A stretch of 64,000 nucleotides of DNA from Cavenderia fasciculata (Eukaryota > Evosea > Eumycetozoa > Acytosteliales > Cavenderiaceae). The DNA lies in contig NW_004457695.1 in the NCBI RefSeq assembly GCF_000203815.1, positions 1,168,054 through 1,232,053 on the forward strand, read 5' to 3'. Made by a program: the position numbers and the translations under genes. The notes below the pieces were generated by a model, which was given only the letters and a program-made list of their open reading frames with translations, did not search any database and was not told where the DNA came from. Below are positions 58,501 through 64,000 of the stretch, in pieces. Position 1 is the first letter of the stretch, and each line of letters starts with the position of its first letter.

Positions 58501-61500
58501 GCTGCCACCATCTCCATCCAAATCAATCCAGTCAATGACCCACCAACCTGTCAACCACTCGTCGTCTCAACCGACCAGTATGGCGCCAAGACATTCGTAC
58601 TCAACGTTGCCGATGTCGATTCACCCGCCTTGACTGTCGAGTTCCAGGCCAGCGCATCGACCCTCCAATCACTTGGCTCGTTCAAGGATGCTACCACTGC
58701 CAACGTCGTCGACGGCACCAAGTACCCATCGACCACCCAATTCACATTCACCCCATACTCTTCTGCCAACGGGTCGGCCGCCTTCACCTATGTTGTTCGT
58801 GACCAAGCCCTCTCCTCCCAATGCACAGCACTTATCCAAGTCGTCCGTGTCAACGTAGCACCAACCCTGTCCGTTCAAACACCCGTCAACATGATTCCAG
58901 ATTCCACCAAGGTCATTCCATTCACCGTCAGAGATACTGATAATGGCGAGACCCTCACCGTCACCATCGTCTCTGCCGCCCCTGTCGGTGGAGAGTTTTT
59001 CGGTCCACAAGGTCAATCACTTGCATCCGTTGCCTTCCCATTGACTATTGGCACCTTTGATGTATCATCAACCCACGAACAAACCAGTCAAATCTCTTAC
59101 AAGTCACCAAACAGTCAACCAACTGGTGTATCCATCACACTCAAGGTAACAGACACAAGTGGTGTTAGCGAGACAAAGGTAGTACAAATCTCAATCACTG
59201 GTACCCGTGTCAACTATGCTCCAACCGCCACTCCAGCCGGTCCCATCACACTCGACCAAGATACACTCTCTCCAAGCTTTGTTCTCAACGGTACTGACCC
59301 AGACCAATCCAGAGGATACGACAATATCCTCGACATTGTCATCTCGTCCTATCCCAAGAACGGTCAACTCCAAACCCCAGTCACTGGCACTCCACTCGCC
59401 AACCCACTCAAGACCGCCCTCTCTGTAGTCTATGCCCCCAAGCCAGGCTACTTTGGCAGCGACCAACTCACATTCTACGTCGTCGACAGTCTTGGCAACG
59501 CCTCTCTCCCAGTCACCGTCCAAATCGTCGTCAACCACGTCAACCACGCTCCAGCCATCTCTGCATCGGACATTTTCGTCACTGGACGTCAAAACCAATG
59601 GCCAAACACCCCCATCACCATCGCTGCATCTGATGTCGACCAAGGAGACGTCCTCACCGTCTCTGTCACCCTTGTCCCAGTCGTTGGAACGATCCTCAAG
59701 TCTGACGGCTCTGCCATTTCAACTGTGCCAACTGTCATCTCCAACTTGTCCATCTCATACGCTCCATCAGCCACCACCTTTTACAGTCTTGTTCAACCAT
59801 ACACTGTAAAGGTATGTGATAATGCCGTACCATCACTCTGCTCGTCTGCATCTGCCAATATCCACTACACCTATGTCAACTCTGCTCCAACTGGTGAAGC
59901 TGTTAGCAAGTCTGGACTACAAGACCAATCACTCCCATTCAACCTCAAGGGAAGCGATTTTGAAGATGGATCCAACGTTGTATTCTATTTGACTACCTTG
60001 CCATCGTACGGTCAATTGTTTAGTGCTGGTAACTTGGTTACCTCGACCAGCCAACAATTGTTGGTCACCGGACTCACCTATGTGCCCAACGCAGGTGTCT
60101 CCAACGACGATACACCGGGTAAACTCGGACCTGTTGAATCATTGTTCTACGTCGTCTCGGACAAGAACAACACCAAGTCTACCAACTACCCCATTACACT
60201 CTTTATCGAGCCTGTCAAGCCACCCATCTACACTGGCGAGTCCAACTTTACAACTCTTGAAGACACCAAGTTGTCGATTGCTTTGAATGCCATTTCCCAA
60301 ACTGGCGCCACCTCTTTTGAGATTGACTTTACCAGCTACACCAATAACGGTAAGATCTACTTTGTATCGTGTACTGCTAATGACCCAAGCTGTCTCACTG
60401 AGATTGACCCATCCCAAGACAGAACATTTGCTGGTCCACCATTCAATCTTGTCTACATCCCACCCGCCGACGCATTTGGAGATGATATGGATCGTTTGAC
60501 CTTTGTCCTAAAGGAGAAGCATACATCCATTGAATACGCCATCAATATTAATGTCGTGCCTGTGAATGACCCACCTGTGTTTATGCCACTCACCTACACT
60601 GGCTTCCTCGACCAAGTACGTGCCATGTCGCCCGTCGTCACCATCACCGTCAACTCGACCTCTCTCCTCACTTGGAATGCCACCGACATCGACTCGCCAT
60701 ACACTGGTCTCGTGTCAAGTCTCCAGTCCAATATCAAGTCTGGCAAGTTCCTCACCTACGAGGGCGAACCCACCCCATCCAACACGAGCCGTGTCCTCGC
60801 CAAGGGCGACCTCATCCCACGTTCGGCCGACGGTCTCTGGCGCGCATTCTATATCCCAACACCCGGCCGTTTCGGAAAGGGTCATGAAATCATCGCCGTC
60901 AACATTATCGATAGTTCCGAGCTCTCCTCGGCACTCTACACCATGCGTGTCGATGTCAACCCCATCAACCGTCCTCCAGTCGTCACTGTCAACCAGTCAT
61001 ACTGGGAAGTTAACCCCAAGACCTCTGCCACTATCCTCGGTGTATCGGTGGACGACCCCGACTCGAACCAAAATGACATCTCCCTCACTTTGACCCTCAC
61101 ACCAGCCGATGGATTGATCGAATTACCACTCTCTAAAAACTCGTCGTCCTGTCACTACAATGGTACCAATGTCATCACTTGCAAGGCTCCCAAGACTTCC
61201 CTCAACCAATTCCTCACACTCATCAAACTCAATTTCACTCAGACCGAGAATGCCAACTACAGTTTGACCGTATTTGTCAGTGACCTTGGATTCGTCGGAG
61301 GCAATGTCTTGACTGACCAAAAGAACGTAGATGTCAAGATCCTCTCTTCACCCGTCAGCAAGCCAAACAACACCACCATTCTCTCTGTCGCCATTGCAGC
61401 AGCTGCTGCCGGTGCCGCTGCCATCGCGATCGGTGTCTGGAGACTCATGAAGGCTAGAATGCCCCCAACAGACGCCTTCTTTGGTGATGCTCCATTTGCC

Positions 61501-61581
61501 GATGCAAACATCAACAGTAATCCATTATACCAAGATTCTAATCGTAATCAAATGAATCCATTATATGAAAATGCTGCTTAA
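55568..61581 (+). CDS. sib: Sib (integrin beta-like) adhesion receptor, 1871 aa, 3 exons
   Basis: Exons 55568-55652, 55912-56044 and 56184-61581 give 1871 aa. Residues 1-29 are a signal peptide. Then come an N-terminal domain, cadherin/Ig-like beta domains (SGMLPIVPAY..., GVITYTPTAVG), EGF-like Cys-rich units near 381-450 (CGNGHAEVNGSCTC, CICDPGYQGPAC), a von Willebrand A-like domain near 500-690 with a D-x-S-x-T MIDAS-like motif at 512-516 (DTSVT), and a long run of tandem-95/cadherin-like repeats (DEDQSTTFSIVGSD, VNDPP). A Gly/Ala-rich transmembrane helix near 1804-1828 is followed by a short tail with NPLYQ (1852) and NPLYE (1864). Two NPxY motifs, as in integrin beta and Dictyostelium SibA, bind talin. 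Role: substrate or phagocytic adhesion at the cell surface. The third exon is GC-rich and C-ending, unlike its flanks. Confidence 0.88.
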
Positions 61582-62607
61582 AAAAAAAAAAACATTAACA
61601 AAAAACAAGTAATAATAATAATAATAATAATAATATTTATCTCTTCTCTCTCTTTTTTAAATAATTTTCAATAAATAAAATATAGATAGAATATATACAC
61701 CTTATAATATATTTTTTCATCAATGTAATAACTAACACAATTGTGGAGGATCCTCTGTCCAACCAATCGTGAGAAAAAAAGGAAGGGGGGCGAGGGAATG
61801 GAAGGCCAATGTTGATTTTATTCAACCAATCAAAAGTATAATGGGCAAACGGGAATAAAAGTTGAGTTTGAATTGTGATAATAGAAGGGATGGGATTGAG
61901 CCCAGTGAGCGACAAACAATTGTAGTGTAATTGCGAGATGAATCTGCAATGCAGCCATGCAAGTTAGTTGTAAGGTTCTACTTTAGATTCCATCAATCCG
62001 CTTCCTTTGCGGTATTTCATTGGGGTGTGTATTTAAATAAGCGAGAGAAGGAAGTGATCACAGTATGATTGTTGTGTGTTTAATTGATGGCATTGGGGCC
62101 GCCGATATTTGACAATCGCAAGGTTTTTACAAAAATGGAGTGCTCTAATCGCATGCTAGGTGGGGTGTAAGATGAGTAAAAAATAAAAGGTTGGAGGTGG
62201 ATATTTTTAGAGGGTTGAAGTTTTTGGGCACCATTAATGGGAGGGTTGTTGTCAACAGACCAGATAGCAATTAGGGATCAATGCATATTTATCTTCGGAT
62301 AAACCTACTATCCCGAACAAGTATTTGTTTCAGGAGGGAGACTCCTGTGTGTTTGAAAAGATGCGAATTGCCTGAGAGGAGGAAGGCAATACACAACTGA
62401 ATCCATCCATCCGTCGGCAAGATATACTATAATCAAATTAAATTTAAATAATTAAATAAAATACTCATTCCCCTGTTCTGTCCATTATCATAATAGAACA
62501 CCTCACAACACATTCTATTCTATTTTTATATATTATCCTATCCTATCTTATCTGTACATTTATTATTTATTTATTTTATTTTTTTTAAAAACCTTTAATT
62601 CTTAAAA
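61582..62607. other. Spacer between tandem Sib genes
   Basis: About 1 kb. After AAT repeats (61608-61635) it contains less AT-rich sequence from 61740 to 62420, with a chain of hairpins at 62273-62395 listed separately, then AT-rich promoter sequence with TATATATTA-type elements before the second Sib gene. No protein frame is convincing. Confidence 0.45.
62273..62395. ncRNA. Candidate structured RNA: chain of hairpins with a TTCG tetraloop
   Basis: In order: GGGAT (62274-62278) pairs with ATCCC (62310-62314) and encloses the exact hairpin TTTATC-TTCG-GATAAA (62288-62303); AACAA-GTAT-TTGTT (62316-62329); CAGGAG-GGAGA-CTCCTG (62331-62347); TGTGT (62346-62350) with ACACA (62391-62395) enclosing ATTGCCT/AGGCAAT (62367-62373, 62384-62390). 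The TTCG loop is one of the most stable RNA tetraloops on the plus strand. The run of adjacent stems is hard to explain by chance. No known family identified. Confidence 0.42.
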
Positions 62608-64000
62608 ATGGTTATTTTTAATAATAACCTTTTTTTGAAAGGAGTATTATTATCAATTGTATTATTATTTACTTTTTCAGATGGTGTGTACCATACCAAC
62701 AACAAGATGTCGATATGCATTGCATAAACCCCTTTTGATCATTTTTCAAAATCTAACTAACCTATTCTCTTTTTTCATCTTTTTTTTTTGTTTGATCAAT
62801 AATAATAATAATTATTTATAGCAACACATTTTAGATATGGTACTATTCAATGGACCAATGGGGCTAATTCATGGGCATTTACCATTCGTGCCAATATTGC
62901 ATTTAGATACTCATACTTTAAACAAGTATATGGAGTCAACCCTGTAGTTGGTGACACTTTTACCTATGACACTTTATTAGTAGGATACACCTATGATGAT
63001 TGGTTATTTGGTGATTCTTATTATGAAGTATGTATACTACCCCTCTCACCATATATATACATACATACATACATATATATACATACATATACATATTCTA
63101 ATGAATTTCATTTTCTTTATTGTGTGTTTGTAGGAAAAATATTATGCTGATTTTACAATTGATCATATTGATCCAGGAGCAGATTGGTTAACAGCCTATT
63201 TATTCGAAACATATACTTATCCATCTGATTGTATTCCATCGTATGGATCAAAGATTGGATATTATGGAGGTGATCGTTTGGTCAATCTCAATAACAATGC
63301 AGAGGGTATGTGGTTGGTTTGGATGTCGGTTCCATTTGGACTTTCAACCACCAAGTATTCATCTTCACCAGTCTCTGGTATGTTGCCTATTGTGCCAGCC
63401 TACTTTGGTAAAGTTAACTCGATCCCAGTGTTGGCATCGCACAACCAATCGCCCACCAAGCTAAAGTACACCATGTCGACCTGGTCTGGCATGACCCAAC
63501 CCCCTCAAATGTCGGTCGATGCCAACTCTGGTATCATCACATACAATCCAACCGCACTCGGTCTCTGGAGCACCCAAATTGTCGTCTGTGAGACACTCGG
63601 TGTCATTTCATGCACGACCATTGATTTCTTGATCAATGTGACCAAGCCCATCGTCACACCCGACCTCCCACCCTACTTTGTCACGCCCCCAACCCCTGCC
63701 GTCAACTCGTACGTCGACTTTACCACCGGTATCGCCTCGTCGTTCCAACTCAAGGGTGTGTCGCCCCAGGCCACCTCCACCGTCTCCATCTCCACCGCTG
63801 CCTTCCCCATGGGTATGACCATGTCGGCACAGACCGTGTCCAACCCCAACACCCAAACCTTCTCGTGGAAGCCAACCACCGACCAGGTCGGCATTTACGT
63901 CTTTTCAGCCGGTCTCAAAGATTCCAAGGGTTTGCAACTCGCCGGCGGTGTCTACAACTTCTTCCTGCGTGTCACAACATCGGTCTGTGGAAATGGACAA
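62608..64000 (+). CDS. sib: Second Sib-family adhesion receptor, 3' end beyond window
   Basis: Exons 62608-62683, 62822-63027 and 63134-64000 (continuing) encode the first 383 residues. A signal peptide (FLKGVLLSIVLLFTFSDA) is followed by ATHFRYGTIQW and the same N-terminal order as the upstream gene: DWLTAYLFETYTYPSD, SKIGYYGGDRLVNLNNNAEG, SSPVSGMLPIVPAYFGK, VTPDLPPYFVTPP, and the start of the EGF-like region (VCGNGQ) at the edge. Exon structure and intron phases 1 and 0 parallel the neighbour (1 and 2), with a GTGTGT donor in intron 1. Tandem duplicate of the preceding gene, clearly diverged in the N-terminal exons but near-identical in parts of exon 3. VWA domain, membrane helix and NPxY tail would lie beyond the window. 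Confidence 0.85.

Noticed and set aside
62255-62300. U3 snoRNA box A-like AGGGATCA next to the hairpin chain
   Set aside because: The extended box A and the C/D and B/C boxes of U3 could not be found in the right order.

Overview
The window is nuclear DNA from a dictyostelid social amoeba. Evidence: long AAT (Asn) and CAA (Gln) tracts inside otherwise normal proteins, short AT-rich GT-AG introns mostly starting GTATGT or GTAAGT, AT-only spacers with T- and A-runs, large ankyrin-like gene families, a dictyostelid actin, and two genes of the Sib (similar to integrin beta) adhesion family. Highly expressed genes (actin, L22, S20) and the long Sib exons prefer C-ending codons, so this is a less AT-extreme genome than Dictyostelium discoideum; I cannot name the species. 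No bacterial, plasmid or viral architecture is seen. Exon boundaries below were worked out by hand from frame, splice sites and family similarity.

Layout. 0.4-7.8 kb: an ankyrin-like protein, an EIPR1-type WD40 protein (-), a small membrane protein (-) whose end abuts telomere-like GGGTTA repeats, and a SIRT1-type sirtuin. 8-18.3 kb: three tandem, disrupted copies of a family with two F-box-like modules, the last running into a chain of SUMO/ubiquitin-like domains. 18.4-28.8 kb: a USP36/42-like deubiquitinase (-), a GNAT acetyltransferase, an unknown secreted protein, actin tail-to-tail with dynactin Arp11 (-), and ESCRT-III Vps32 (-). 29.5-36.8 kb: an AGFG-type ArfGAP with a C-terminal zinc finger (-), a multipass membrane protein (-), a gene-free stretch with strong inverted repeats, and a small secreted Cys-rich protein whose best model needs a 5-nt microexon. 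37-47.3 kb: ribosomal protein L22 (-) with a 95-bp partial duplication behind it, an AFG2/SPATA5 AAA ATPase, an RRM/zinc-knuckle protein (-), a nuclear-rim-like membrane protein, ribosomal protein S20 and the checkpoint clamp subunit Rad9 (-). 47.5-54.2 kb: two ankyrin-like proteins flanking a BolA-like protein and a hairpin-bearing spacer. 55.6-64 kb: two tandem Sib genes, the second cut off by the window end, with a chain of hairpins between them.

Genes are mostly independent housekeeping units, many in convergent or divergent pairs. The parts most worth attention are the decaying F-box/SUMO-like cluster, the structured non-coding stretches near 35.5, 51.5 and 62.3 kb, the microexon, and the duplicated L22 fragment.
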